Assembly: GCF_935825525.1 (NCBI RefSeq)
Contig: NZ_CAKXZT010000176.1
Location: 40,367-89,702 of the forward strand
Reading direction: 5' to 3'
DNA: 49,336 nt
Origin: Mesorhizobium escarrei
GTDB taxonomy: Bacteria; Pseudomonadota; Alphaproteobacteria; Rhizobiales; Rhizobiaceae
Shown here: positions 8,094 through 16,220 of the stretch, piece by piece
Position numbering within the stretch: the first letter of the stretch is position 1
Layout of the letters: each line of letters begins with the position of its first letter
Position numbers and translations under genes: made by a program
Notes under the pieces: generated by a model
Seen by the model: the letters and a program-made list of their open reading frames with translations, nothing else
Told to the model about the DNA's origin: nothing
The model's database searches: none

Positions 8094-8369
8094 ATGGCGA
8101 CAGTCGAAAAAGTCAGCGTGGCGCTTTCCCCGGAACTGCTGGACATGGTCAAAGGCGCGGTGGCCAGCGGGCAGTATGGTTCGGCAAGCGAAGTGATCCG
8201 CGAGGCGCTGCGCGAATGGCGCCTTCGCCAGCCCTTGCGCGAGGCAGAAGCGGAACGGCTGCGGAAAGCCTGGACGGAAGGGCTGGAGAGCGGCCCGTTC
8301 GCGCCTTTCGACATCGAGGACATCAAGCGGAGAGCCCGCGGCCGGCTCGTCGACGCTGTCAAGAAATAG
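8094..8369 (+). CDS. ParD-type ribbon-helix-helix antitoxin
   Basis: A 91-residue antitoxin. The N-terminal beta strand VEKVSVALSPELL and the following helices with GSASEVIREALREW form the RHH DNA-binding fold. The charged C-terminal half (about 45-91) is the expected toxin-binding tail. AAGGAG stands before the ATG at 8094. It is followed by a ParE-like toxin three bases later and should repress the shared promoter through the palindrome upstream. Confidence 0.85.
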   Translation: MATVEKVSVALSPELLDMVKGAVASGQYGSASEVIREALREWRLRQPLREAEAERLRKAWTEGLESGPFAPFDIEDIKRRARGRLVDAVKK

Positions 8370-8372
8370 CCC

Positions 8373-8666
8373 ATGGCAGGCATGCCGATCATCCGCAGCC
8401 CGGCGGCCGAAAATGATCTTATCGATATCTGGCTTGCTATCGCCGAGGACAGCCCGCGAGCCGCCGATCATTTTCTGAATGCCATCGCCGAGCGCATCCT
8501 TCAGCTTGCCGCCTTTCCCGAGTCGGGGCCGCGTAGACCAAATATCGCTCGCGGAGCGCGCGCATTGACGATCGGCAACTATCTCGTGCTCTATCGCCTG
8601 ACCGAACAGCAAATCGAGATCGTCCGTGTCGTCCATGGCGCGCGCGACGTCTCGACGCTATTTTGA
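8373..8666 (+). CDS. ParE/RelE-superfamily toxin
   Basis: A 97-residue toxin of the RelE/ParE fold: IIRSPAAENDLIDIWLAIA as the N-terminal strand and helices, PESGPRRPNIARGARALTIGNYLVLYRL in the centre, and VVHGARD near the end. ParE members inhibit gyrase, while RelE members cleave mRNA on the ribosome. The sequence is more ParE-like, but the target is inferred. An internal ATG at 8382 is an alternative start. It forms a two-gene module with the antitoxin upstream. Confidence 0.85.
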   Translation: MAGMPIIRSPAAENDLIDIWLAIAEDSPRAADHFLNAIAERILQLAAFPESGPRRPNIARGARALTIGNYLVLYRLTEQQIEIVRVVHGARDVSTLF

Positions 8667-8680
8667 TCGCAGGCATTTCA

Positions 8681-9014
8681 ATGGGTGCTTTTGATGGCGC
8701 AATCCGGACAACAGGCGATTTGGCCGGCGTTTTCGAATATGACGATGTAGAAGACCGGCTCAGCGCGACAGCATATTTCTACCTTGTTCAAATCGCAAAC
8801 CGACAAGCGGGCCTTGTCATCAATTCAATTCACATTTGTTCAGGTGCCTGGGCAATCGATGAAGCAGACATCGCAGGTGAAATGGGACAGGGACTAACAG
8901 TGCGTGGGCCTGTTTATCTTTGGAGAACTCTGGGCAGCCTTCGACACTGCAACGGGCAAAAAATATGGTGGCGGGTATGGGAAAGACATCCAGCCCAATA
9001 TCCCCTGGGACTGA
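8681..9014 (+). pseudogene. frameshifted small hypothetical gene
   Basis: From the ATG at 8681 one frame reads protein-like text (FDGAIRTTGDLAGVFEYDDV, then LSATAYFYLVQIANRQAG) up to about 8905. The sense then moves to another frame that reads GLFIFGELWAAFD and GKDIQPNIPWD and stops at 9014. Removing one G from the GGG run at 8906-8908 joins them as TVRGLFIF, giving a protein of about 110 residues. Read as is, the first frame runs to 9019 with an implausible tail. The family is not recognised. The cause is either a real single-base insertion or a sequencing error. Confidence 0.5.
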
Positions 9015-9024
9015 GTTAAAGTCG

Positions 9025-9540
9025 ATGAAACAACTGCTTTTGCTTCGCCACGCCAAGTCGAGTTGGGACGATCCTGACCTTATCGACTTTGACCGGCCGC
9101 TTTCCGGGCGCGGGCTGAAGGCCGCCCCGCTGGTCGGGCGCGAACTGGCCAGGCAAGGCTGGCTGCCCGATCTGGCGCTGGTGTCGCCGTCGCTGCGCAG
9201 CCGCGACACATGGCGGCTGGTCTCGGCGGAATTGCCGGCGAAAGCACCGGCCAAATTCGTCCAGGCGCTCTACGAGGCCAGCGCGGCAGACGTTCTCGCC
9301 AAGGTACGGCAGGCAACTGCGGCAACAAGCAGCCTTTTGGTGATTGGCCATAATCCCGGCCTGGAGGAATTCGCGCGCCGGCTTGCCGGCGCCGAATCGG
9401 ATGCCGCGGCACTCAAAAAGCTTGAAGAAAAATTCCCGACAGCGGCTCTTGCCCGCTTCGTTTTTGACGGTGAATGGGCACGGCTGGCCCTCGGCGACGC
9501 GCGGCTGACGCACTGCGTTTGGCCGAAGGATCTGCGCTAG
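9025..9540 (+). CDS. SixA-like histidine phosphatase
   Basis: A 171-residue histidine phosphatase of branch 1. The catalytic motif LLRHAKSSW is at residues 5-13 and the second active-site His lies in VIGHNPGLEEFAR. E. coli SixA dephosphorylates phosphohistidine on HPt domains or PTS proteins, but the substrate here is unproven. The ATG at 9025 gives the family's MKQLLLLRHAK start; a longer frame from 8920 overlaps the broken gene and is rejected. It is followed by a strong hairpin. Confidence 0.85.
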   Translation: MKQLLLLRHAKSSWDDPDLIDFDRPLSGRGLKAAPLVGRELARQGWLPDLALVSPSLRSRDTWRLVSAELPAKAPAKFVQALYEASAADVLAKVRQATAATSSLLVIGHNPGLEEFARRLAGAESDAAALKKLEEKFPTAALARFVFDGEWARLALGDARLTHCVWPKDLR

Positions 9541-9600
9541 CGCATCGCCCCGAAAAGGGCGGCGCCTAGCCTGAGACTTCTTGATAGGCGAAAGCAAGAA

Positions 9601-9619
9601 CGGCGGGCCAAGCCCGCCG
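9601..9619. terminator. bidirectional terminator
   Basis: CGGCGGGC and GCCCGCCG pair around a CAA loop. CTCTTT follows on the plus strand and TTCTTGCTTT on the minus strand. It separates the convergent SixA-like (plus) and DUF680 (minus) genes. Confidence 0.65.
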
Positions 9620-9645
9620 CTCTTTGAGTTCTGGAGCTTGAGGAC

Positions 9646-9915
9646 TTAGCGGCCCCAGTTGCCCCGGCCTGATTGTGGCGCGGCGGACTGACCCGTGCCT
9701 GACTCGGACGCCGCATTGGTGTTGACAGCGTTGTGCTCGGTCGGGAGCAGCTTGCGGATCGAACCCGTGAACGTGTTGTCGACATTTCCAACAGCCGCAT
9801 TGCCAACAGGCGCGGTCGGCTGGTTGACGCCGTCCGAACCATAGTGGTCGCTGCCGGCAAAGGCGCTGCCTGTGGCAATGAGGATGGCGGCAGCGGTGAG
9901 CGCAATCTTGGTCAT
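9646..9915 (-). CDS. DUF680-type small secreted protein
   Basis: An 89-residue protein with a clear signal peptide (MTKIALTAAAILIATGSAFA, cleavage after Ala20), then GSDHYGSDGVNQPTAPVGN and a low-complexity tail ending GRGNWGR. This matches DUF680, a short exported family known mainly from Mesorhizobium, with no assigned function. GGAG lies eight bases before the ATG. No cysteine is present. It is monocistronic and ends at the bidirectional terminator. Confidence 0.75.
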   Translation of the reverse strand: MTKIALTAAAILIATGSAFAGSDHYGSDGVNQPTAPVGNAAVGNVDNTFTGSIRKLLPTEHNAVNTNAASESGTGQSAAPQSGRGNWGR

Positions 9916-10201
9916 TTCAGGTACTCCGGTATTGTCATACTTTCAGTGTTGTTGTCCGTCTCGTGGCGTGCCTTGGGAGGATTTCGCGTCGCTCGGACTG
10001 CCCCGAGGTGGGTTGGCCATGCAGCAGTTTCCAATCACAAAGATGTTCCGGCCACACTCTGAACCGGGTGCTTGAAATCCGCTAAAAGGCTTCCTCCGCC
10101 ACAATTTTTGAACTTCTTCTCAATGCTTTAGGCGCATACGTCTGCCGCGTGGCCTGGCCATTTGCTGAGCCGACGTTCACTCGGTCCACAATGCGTCAAC
10201 A

Positions 10202-10225
10202 AAAACGAACCGATCGGTTCGTTTT
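10202..10225. promoter_or_regulatory. 24-bp perfect palindrome
   Basis: AAAACGAACC, then GATC, then GGTTCGTTTT: a perfect palindrome within the 355-base gap 9916-10270. On the minus strand it follows the DUF2270 stop by about 45 bases and continues as TTTTTG, so it may end that transcript. Its symmetry and A/T-flanked GAAC core also resemble TetR-family operators. No TetR gene is in the window and the rest of the gap shows no gene. Confidence 0.5.
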
Positions 10226-10270
10226 CCTGCTCAAATGAAATCGCAGATCTACCGGTTTTGCGCTGCCGCT

Positions 10271-10969
10271 CTAAACGTGCACGTCGCCAAAAGAGAGTTC
10301 GCCGTCGTCGCTGGCAGTCAGGAACGCCGTGACCAGCAGGCCGGCATAGAAGGCGGCGACCAACACGACGATAACCACGCCGGGGATGGGCCCCAGGGCA
10401 GCGCCGGCAACGACCTCGCGCACCGAACTGACGAAGTCGATGCGGACACCTTCGGTTAGAAGACTGGGGGTCGACAGTTTCAGGATCCAGGCCAACAGCA
10501 GGATCAGCAGCATGTGGATGTAGTTTCGACGCAGACGGCGCGCCAACGCCGCTCGTTGCGAAATGAGGAATTTTGGAGTGCGCAGGCTTTCGCCGACGAC
10601 CAACAGCCAATCGGACGCGAAGTCCGGCTGCGGCGAGAATATCTGCGCGAAATAGTGCCGTTCGAACTGGCGCACGCGGGCCCGGTAAACGTCGAAGAAG
10701 CGATACCGCCGCGCTTCTATCCACAGCAGCAACAAGACAAGCAGCATGGCAAAAAGCAGCACGCCGTGATGCGCGCTGGCCGTCGAAAGCGAGACGGACA
10801 ACATCGCCGCGACGACCGTTATCGCCCAATTGCTCGTCCGGTCCAGGCGGTCGCGCCACCCCGTCATGCGCAGAATCTCGGCGCGATGAAAGTGCGACAT
10901 CGTGGTTACCAGTTCGCCGGGCGAAAGCGTTCTTCCAATGGGGTCCGGCGCTGCCAAGGCTTCTGCCAT
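10271..10969 (-). CDS. DUF2270 membrane protein
   Basis: A 232-residue protein fitting DUF2270: a soluble N-terminus with GELVTTMSHFHRAEILRMTGWRDRLDRT, two membrane segments (about 40-80), RRYRFFDVYRARVRQFERHY, then two more membrane segments (about 155-220). The function is unknown. GGAG precedes the ATG at 10969 by eight bases; an ATG two codons earlier is too close to that site. A GGAAC-N16-CGTT EcfG-type promoter lies about 25 bases upstream, so general stress control is inferred. Confidence 0.75.
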   Translation of the reverse strand: MAEALAAPDPIGRTLSPGELVTTMSHFHRAEILRMTGWRDRLDRTSNWAITVVAAMLSVSLSTASAHHGVLLFAMLLVLLLLWIEARRYRFFDVYRARVRQFERHYFAQIFSPQPDFASDWLLVVGESLRTPKFLISQRAALARRLRRNYIHMLLILLLAWILKLSTPSLLTEGVRIDFVSSVREVVAGAALGPIPGVVIVVLVAAFYAGLLVTAFLTASDDGELSFGDVHV

Positions 10970-10994
10970 CACCATGTCTCCACCGCCACGCAAA

Positions 10995-11019
10995 AACGGC
11001 TGGATGGATATATCGTTCC
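10995..11019 (-). promoter_or_regulatory. EcfG-type general stress promoter before the DUF2270 gene
   Basis: Read on the minus strand: GGAAC (11019-11015), 16 bases, CGTT (10998-10995). This is an exact match to the sigma-EcfG consensus GGAAC-N16/17-CGTT of alphaproteobacteria, 25 bases before the start at 10969 and just past the stop of the molybdenum enzyme gene. Confidence 0.7.
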
Positions 11020-11025
11020 GACGCT

Positions 11026-13134
11026 TCACTTTGCCGGGCGCAACCAGACCTTGTTGTCGTGGAACGCCGCACCGCCATAGGGCGCCGGCGCGTCGGCGCC
11101 GGTCAGGACGTTGATGCCCTCGCCGCGCTCGTGGGCGCTGTTCGGCCAGATGCCTTCGGCCACCACGACGCCGCGCTTGATGCCGTCGAACAATCTTGCG
11201 TGCAGCACAACTTCGCCCCGCGCATTGCCTATCTCGACGCGGTCGCCATTGGCCAGCCCATAGGCTGCCGCATCGTCCGGATGCAAAAGCAATTCCGGCC
11301 GGCCCTCCTTGGCCTTCGACACCGGCGTCTCGGAAAAAGTCGAGTTGAGGAAATTGCGCGCCGGCGAGGTGGTCAGCCGGAGGGGATGCGCCGCATCCGC
11401 TACCTCGATCAGGTCGATGTGGTCGGGAAATTCCGGCAGTCTTGCCACCGGCCCGAACAGGCCCATGCTTTTCGGCGGCCGATTGGGCGCCGCCTGCCCG
11501 GTCCAGTCGGCGCGGAAGCGGAATTTTCCGTCCGCGTGGCCGAAGCCGTCGATAAAATGCGCCGCTTCGAAATCCGGCTGCAAGTCGACCCACTTCTCTT
11601 CCTTGAGGCTCGAAAAACTACCCAGGCCGCGCTTGCCCAAAATGATATCGATATGCTGCTGCTCGGTCATGCCGAAGCCGGGCCTGTCGCCAACGCCGAG
11701 CCTTTTACCGAGTTCCTCGATGACGAAATGGTTGGTGCGCGGCCCTTCCGGCGGGTCGATCAGCTTCGGACCGAGCGTGATGTGCTGGTTGCCGCCGCCC
11801 TTGTAGACATCGTCATGCTCTAAAAACATCGTCGCCGGCAACACGACATCGGCGAGTTTTGCGGTGTCGGTCATGAACTGCTCGTGCACGCAGGAAAACA
11901 GGTCGTCGCGCAAAAAACCCTGCTTCACCAGCCGCTGCTCCGGCGCGACATTGACCGGATTGGTGTTCTGGATCAGTAGCGCCGTCACCGGCGGGCCGCC
12001 ATAGAGCGCATCCTCAGCGCCGGTCAGCACCGGGCCGATGCGCGAATGGTCGAGATGGCGGATCGCCGGGTCGCGCATCCGCGTGCCTTCCAGCAGTTCC
12101 TGGTTCAGTTTGAAGATGCCCGAATTGGAATGGAAGGCGCCGCCGCCCTCATATTGCCAGCAGCCGGTGACCGCGGCGATCGAGGCGGCGGCATGCATGT
12201 TGACCGAGCCGTTGCGCTGGCGCGAGAAGCCGTAGCCGAGGCGGAAATAGGTTTTCTTCGTCGTGCCGACGAGGTGGGCGAAAGCCTCGATCTCGTCGAC
12301 CGAAAGCCCGGTGATATCCGCTGCCCATTGCGGCGTTCTCGTCTGAAGATGCGCTTCCAGACCGTGCGGATCGTCGGTGTATTTTTCCAAATAGGCGCGG
12401 TCGGCCATGCCGTCACGGAACAGCACATGCATCACCGCGCAGGCCAGCGCGCCATCGGTCCCGGGCTTCAGCACCAGGCCGAGATCGGCCTGCTTCATCG
12501 TCGCGTTCTCGTACACGTCGATGACGACGATCTTGGCGCCGCGCTCCTTGCGCGCCTTGATCGCGTGGGTCATGACGTTGACTTGGGTGACCACGGCATT
12601 AGAGCCCCAGATCACCACGCAGTCGGACTTGGCCATCTCGCGCGGGTCGGGACCGCGCAACGCGCCGGCCCCCATCATCCAGCCGGTCCAGGCCAGATTG
12701 GTGCAGATCGAACCGAAGAAGCCGGAGTACCTTTTCGCATGGCGCAACCGCTCGATGCCGTCGCGCTGCACCAGCCCCATGGTGCCGGCATAGTAATAGG
12801 GCCAGACCGTCTCCGAGCCGTATTTTGCCTCGGCCGCGATGAATTTTTCGGCGACCAGGTCGAGTGCGGCCTCCCAGCTCGCTTCCTTCCAGGCGCCCTC
12901 GCCCTTGGCGCCCGCCCGGATCAGCGGCTTCAGCAAGCGGTCGGGATGATGGACGCGGTCGGCATAACGGGCGACCTTGGCGCAGATGACGCCAGCCGTG
13001 TAGCTGTTGGCCTTGGCGCCATGGACGCGGCCGATGCGCTTGCTGCCATGCAGTTCGACCTCGAGCGCGCAGGTCGACGGGCAATCATGAGGACAGGCCG
13101 AATGGCCGATCCTGAGCTTGGCGTGTTGATTCAT
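11026..13134 (-). CDS. molybdopterin oxidoreductase family protein
   Basis: A 702-residue DMSO-reductase-superfamily enzyme. An N-terminal 4Fe-4S site is formed by Cys14, Cys18, Cys22 and Cys51 (CPHDCPSTC, then VIC). The molybdopterin domain follows (about 60-560) with VVIWGSNAVVTQVN, KIVVIDVYENAT and LLIQNTNPVNVAPEQ. The C-terminal dinucleotide-binding domain contains LRLTTSPARNFLNSTFSET and HPDDAAAYGLANGDRVEI. There is no twin-arginine signal, so it is cytoplasmic. No partner subunit is adjacent, so the electron acceptor and substrate remain unknown. The cofactor genes moaD and moaE are elsewhere in the window. Confidence 0.85.
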   Translation of the reverse strand: MNQHAKLRIGHSACPHDCPSTCALEVELHGSKRIGRVHGAKANSYTAGVICAKVARYADRVHHPDRLLKPLIRAGAKGEGAWKEASWEAALDLVAEKFIAAEAKYGSETVWPYYYAGTMGLVQRDGIERLRHAKRYSGFFGSICTNLAWTGWMMGAGALRGPDPREMAKSDCVVIWGSNAVVTQVNVMTHAIKARKERGAKIVVIDVYENATMKQADLGLVLKPGTDGALACAVMHVLFRDGMADRAYLEKYTDDPHGLEAHLQTRTPQWAADITGLSVDEIEAFAHLVGTTKKTYFRLGYGFSRQRNGSVNMHAAASIAAVTGCWQYEGGGAFHSNSGIFKLNQELLEGTRMRDPAIRHLDHSRIGPVLTGAEDALYGGPPVTALLIQNTNPVNVAPEQRLVKQGFLRDDLFSCVHEQFMTDTAKLADVVLPATMFLEHDDVYKGGGNQHITLGPKLIDPPEGPRTNHFVIEELGKRLGVGDRPGFGMTEQQHIDIILGKRGLGSFSSLKEEKWVDLQPDFEAAHFIDGFGHADGKFRFRADWTGQAAPNRPPKSMGLFGPVARLPEFPDHIDLIEVADAAHPLRLTTSPARNFLNSTFSETPVSKAKEGRPELLLHPDDAAAYGLANGDRVEIGNARGEVVLHARLFDGIKRGVVVAEGIWPNSAHERGEGINVLTGADAPAPYGGAAFHDNKVWLRPAK

Positions 13135-13184
13135 GGGGCGAGATTAGCGGGTTCCGGACACTGCGTGTAGGGCCAGATCGCGCC

Positions 13185-13375
13185 TTCCCTTCTCCCCTAG
13201 GTGGCCGAGCGAAGCTCGGTCGGATGAGGGGTGCCGGAAGAATCGTTGCGTAGGAGATGTAAGCGCTTCAAATCGTTTTATATTTTTCTCGCTGCGTTTC
13301 TTCCAACACCCCTCTTCCGTCTTGGCGCTGCGCGCCAATCCACCTTCTCCCACAAGGGGAGAAGGCAGAGGGGCG
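13185..13375. repeat. RIME-like intergenic mosaic element
   Basis: The left arm begins CCTTCTCCCCTAGGTGG and runs through a CCGAGCGAAGCTCGG hairpin to GATGAGGGGTG. The right arm, read in reverse, begins CCTTCTCCCCTTGTGGGA and runs through a GGCGCGCAGCGCC hairpin to GAAGAGGGGTG. The arms face each other around about 70 bases. This design matches the mosaic palindromic elements spread through rhizobial genomes. It fills the gap 13135-13380. Confidence 0.6.
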
Positions 13376-13380
13376 TCGCG

Positions 13381-15258
13381 CTACTCCGCCGTGCCTTCCT
13401 CATACTCCGCCGACATCGACAGCCATTTTTCCTCGTGCGCGGCGAGCGTCTGGGCCAGCTGCGAGCGCTCCTTGGCCAGCCGTGTCGCCGTCGACGGGTC
13501 CTTTTCATAGACCGCCGGATTGGCGAGTTCGTCCTCGATCAAGTCGATGCGCTTACGGATGCGGTCCATCAGCGCTTCGGTGGCACGGATTTCCTTGGCC
13601 AGTGGCTCGAAGGTGGCGCGGCGTGCGGCCGCGTCGCGGCGGCGGTCGGCCTTCGAGGCCTTTTCGGCCTCGCGCTTGCCGCGGCGATCGCCTGACACGC
13701 CCGTGACCAGCGTCTTGTAATCATCGAGGTCGCCATCATAGGGATTGACCGTGCCGTCCTTGACCAGCCACAGCCGGTCGGCCGTTGCCTCGAGCAGATG
13801 GCGATCGTGCGAGATCAGGATGACGGCGCCGGGAAACTCGTTCAGCGCATGGATCAGCGATTCACGGCTGTCGATATCGAGATGGTTGGTCGGTTCGTCG
13901 AGGATGAACAGGTTTGGCCCCTCGAACGCCGACAGGCCCATCAAGAGCCGCGCCTTCTCGCCGCCCGACAGGTCCTTGGCGGCGGTGTTCATCTTCTCAG
14001 TGGTCAGACCGAACTGGGCGACGCGGCCGCGCACCTTCGATTCCGGCGCTTCCGGCATCAGCCGGCGGACATGCTCATAGGCGTTTTCACTCGGTCGGAG
14101 ATCGTCGAGCTGATGCTGGGCGAAGATCGCCACCGTCAGGCCGGGTGCTACCGTCATGGTCCCGCTCTCCTGCTTCAGGCGGCCGGACAGCAATTTGGCG
14201 AAGGTCGACTTGCCGTTGCCGTTGGCGCCGAGCAGCGCGATACGGTCGTCGGCATCGATGCGCAGCGTCATCTTCTTCAGGATCGGCTCACCCTCGACAT
14301 AGCCGACATTGACGTTGTTGAGCGCAATGATCGGCGACGCCACCGTCTTCACCGGCTCTGGAAAGGAGAACGGTCGCACGTTGTCGTTCACGATCGCGGC
14401 GATCGGCTTCATCTTCTCCAGCGCCTTGATGCGCGACTGCGCCTGTCTCGCCTTGGAAGCCTTGGCGCGGAAGCGCTCGACGAAGGATTCCATGTGCTTG
14501 CGCGCGGCTTCCTGCTTGACCCTGCCCTTCTCCTGCAATTCGCGCTGCTCGGTGAATTGGCGCTCGAACTGGTCGTAGCCGCCACGCCAGAAGGTCAGTT
14601 TCTTCTGGTCGAGATGGACGATCGAGTTGACGGCGCGGTTGAGCAGGTCGCGGTCATGCGAGATCAGAAGCACCGTGTGCGGGTATTTCGACACGTAGTT
14701 TTCTAGCCACAGCGTGCCTTCGAGGTCGAGATAGTTGGTCGGCTCATCGAGCAGCAGAAGATCGGGCTCGGCAAACAGCACCGCGGCGAGTGCGACGCGC
14801 ATGCGCCAGCCGCCGGAGAACGACGAGGCCGGCCGCCGCTGGGCATCGTCGTCGAAGCCGAGGCCGGCGAGGATGGTGGCGGCACGTGACTCGGCCGAAT
14901 GGGCGTCGATATCGGCCAGCCGCATGTGGATGTCGGCGATGCGGTGCGGATCGGTCGCCGTCTTTTCCTCATCGAGCAATGCGGAGCGTTCGAGGTCGGC
15001 CTTGAGCACAATCTCGATCAGCGGCTCCTCGGTGCCGGGAGCCTCCTGCGCCACCTGGCCGATGCGCGTGTTCTTCGGCAGGCTGATCGAGCCGGTCTCG
15101 GAGGCGAGGTCGCCGGTGATCGCCTTGAACAAAGTGGTCTTGCCGGTGCCGTTGCGGCCGACAAGCCCTGCCTTGCTGCCGGCCGGCAAGGTCAGCGAGG
15201 CATGGTCAAGAAGCAGGCGTCCGGCCATGCGGAGCGAAAGGTCGTTAATGATCAGCAT
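13381..15258 (-). CDS. ABC-F family ATPase (YheS-like)
   Basis: A 625-residue soluble protein with two ABC ATPase domains and no membrane part. Domain 1 has Walker A GRNGTGKTT, signature SFSGGWRMRVALAA and LLLLDEPTNYLD. The linker (about 250-320) is Arg/Lys-rich. Domain 2 has GANGNGKST, DLSGGEKARLLMG and LFILDEPTNHLD. A C-terminal coiled coil (about 525-620) resembles YheS/Uup. ABC-F proteins act on the ribosome. The ATG at 15258 starts MLIINDLSLRMAG; the 84 open codons upstream do not read like the family. Confidence 0.88.
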   Translation of the reverse strand: MLIINDLSLRMAGRLLLDHASLTLPAGSKAGLVGRNGTGKTTLFKAITGDLASETGSISLPKNTRIGQVAQEAPGTEEPLIEIVLKADLERSALLDEEKTATDPHRIADIHMRLADIDAHSAESRAATILAGLGFDDDAQRRPASSFSGGWRMRVALAAVLFAEPDLLLLDEPTNYLDLEGTLWLENYVSKYPHTVLLISHDRDLLNRAVNSIVHLDQKKLTFWRGGYDQFERQFTEQRELQEKGRVKQEAARKHMESFVERFRAKASKARQAQSRIKALEKMKPIAAIVNDNVRPFSFPEPVKTVASPIIALNNVNVGYVEGEPILKKMTLRIDADDRIALLGANGNGKSTFAKLLSGRLKQESGTMTVAPGLTVAIFAQHQLDDLRPSENAYEHVRRLMPEAPESKVRGRVAQFGLTTEKMNTAAKDLSGGEKARLLMGLSAFEGPNLFILDEPTNHLDIDSRESLIHALNEFPGAVILISHDRHLLEATADRLWLVKDGTVNPYDGDLDDYKTLVTGVSGDRRGKREAEKASKADRRRDAAARRATFEPLAKEIRATEALMDRIRKRIDLIEDELANPAVYEKDPSTATRLAKERSQLAQTLAAHEEKWLSMSAEYEEGTAE

Positions 15259-15651
15259 GGCCGCGCTTTTGCACGGGACGTCAGCGCTTCGCAAGACCTC
15301 GAGCGCCGGTTGGCCGCATAACGCATGAAAATGGCCGGGCTGGCAGCCAGTTGCTTTTGTGCCGCGGGAGGGAAGAAGGCTATTAATCCGATCGCGGCTT
15401 CGCCGGATCAGATGGCCGGCTCTGGGCAACCGCTGTGATGGCGTGGCGCTTGGCGAGCATCGGCTTCTCGCAGCCGAAATTGCGCATTTGTCAGTTAATT
15501 GCCCGTGCAAGGCGGTCGTCTTCCGCTATCGCGTCATGACGCAAAGGCAAGACTCAGCTATGTTTAGGTGTGCGGCGGACCTGATACCCGCCTGGCCGGC
15601 GCCATCGCTCCCCTCCCAAGCGGCGCCGGCCACCTTTCCTGCAGGCTTCCA
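15259..15651. other. 393-base gap without a recognisable gene
   Basis: Between the ABC-F start and the lipoprotein stop I see no protein-like frame, no strong hairpin and no consensus promoter. The open frames here are short and arginine/proline-rich, as expected by chance in GC-rich DNA. Confidence 0.4.
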
Positions 15652-15837
15652 TCACTGCGCCGGCGGCGTGCCGGGTTGATCATCGCCTGGCGCCGAGTTG
15701 GGCGCAGGGTCGACCTGCGGGTTTTGATCGGCGCCGGGAGCCTTTGTCGGTGGAATGTTGTTGTCGCAGGCCGCGACAGCCAGCGCTGCGGCCAAAACGA
15801 GCCAGGGCGGGGCCAGCAAAATTGAGAGCTTGTTCAT
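15652..15837 (-). CDS. small lipoprotein
   Basis: A 61-residue protein with a hydrophobic signal (LSILLAPPWLVLAAALAVAAC) whose VAAC lipobox predicts lipidation at Cys24. The mature part is about 38 residues, rich in Pro, Asp and Asn and probably disordered. The function is unknown. AGGAGG lies about eight bases before the ATG. It is divergent from the small membrane protein gene at 15967. Confidence 0.6.
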   Translation of the reverse strand: MNKLSILLAPPWLVLAAALAVAACDNNIPPTKAPGADQNPQVDPAPNSAPGDDQPGTPPAQ

Positions 15838-15918
15838 CGCAACCTCCTTTCACCGGGCAAACGAGACGGTGCGGATTTGGTTGCACGCTCGGGCAGAGCT
15901 TGGGCATTTGGAAAGCGG

Positions 15919-15943
15919 GGAACAAAACGCGGGCTCTTCGGTT
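15919..15943 (+). promoter_or_regulatory. near-consensus EcfG-type promoter
   Basis: GGAAC at 15919-15923, 16 bases, then GGTT at 15940-15943, against consensus CGTT: one mismatch. It lies 23 bases before the ATG of the small membrane protein gene. Confidence 0.5.
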
Positions 15944-15966
15944 GGTCCACACCAATGGAGAAAATC

Positions 15967-16137
15967 ATGATCCGTCTGCTCATAGCCGGGGCCGCCGTCT
16001 ATGTGGCCTACCGCATAGTCAGGGAAATCGTCGACGAGGTGCCCGACGACTTCGATCCGCTATTGCTGCCGCCTCCCGATGACGACAAGTCGCTGCCGCG
16101 GCAGTCAGCGGCGATGGGCGTGGAGCCGCAGCGCTAG
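15967..16137 (+). CDS. small membrane-anchored protein
   Basis: A 56-residue protein with one N-terminal hydrophobic segment (IRLLIAGAAVYVAYRIV, residues 2-18) followed by an acidic, proline-rich tail (EIVDEVPDDFDPLLLPPPDDD). It probably anchors in the inner membrane. The family is not recognised. The ATG at 15967 has GGAG six bases upstream; the ATG at 15955 contains that site, so the later start is preferred. Stress induction is inferred from the EcfG-like promoter. Confidence 0.55.
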   Translation: MIRLLIAGAAVYVAYRIVREIVDEVPDDFDPLLLPPPDDDKSLPRQSAAMGVEPQR

Positions 16138-16220
16138 TTTCGGTTCATCGGTGGGATCGGACGCATCGGTCGCACGTACGAAAGCGTTGCGAACAAAGCA
16201 GAAACGATGCTTGATGGGCA

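Noticed and set aside
10128..11078. 316-codon minus-strand frame overlapping the DUF2270 gene
   Set aside because: Arginine-rich out-of-frame shadow; the DUF2270 frame has clear membrane segments and a ribosome site.
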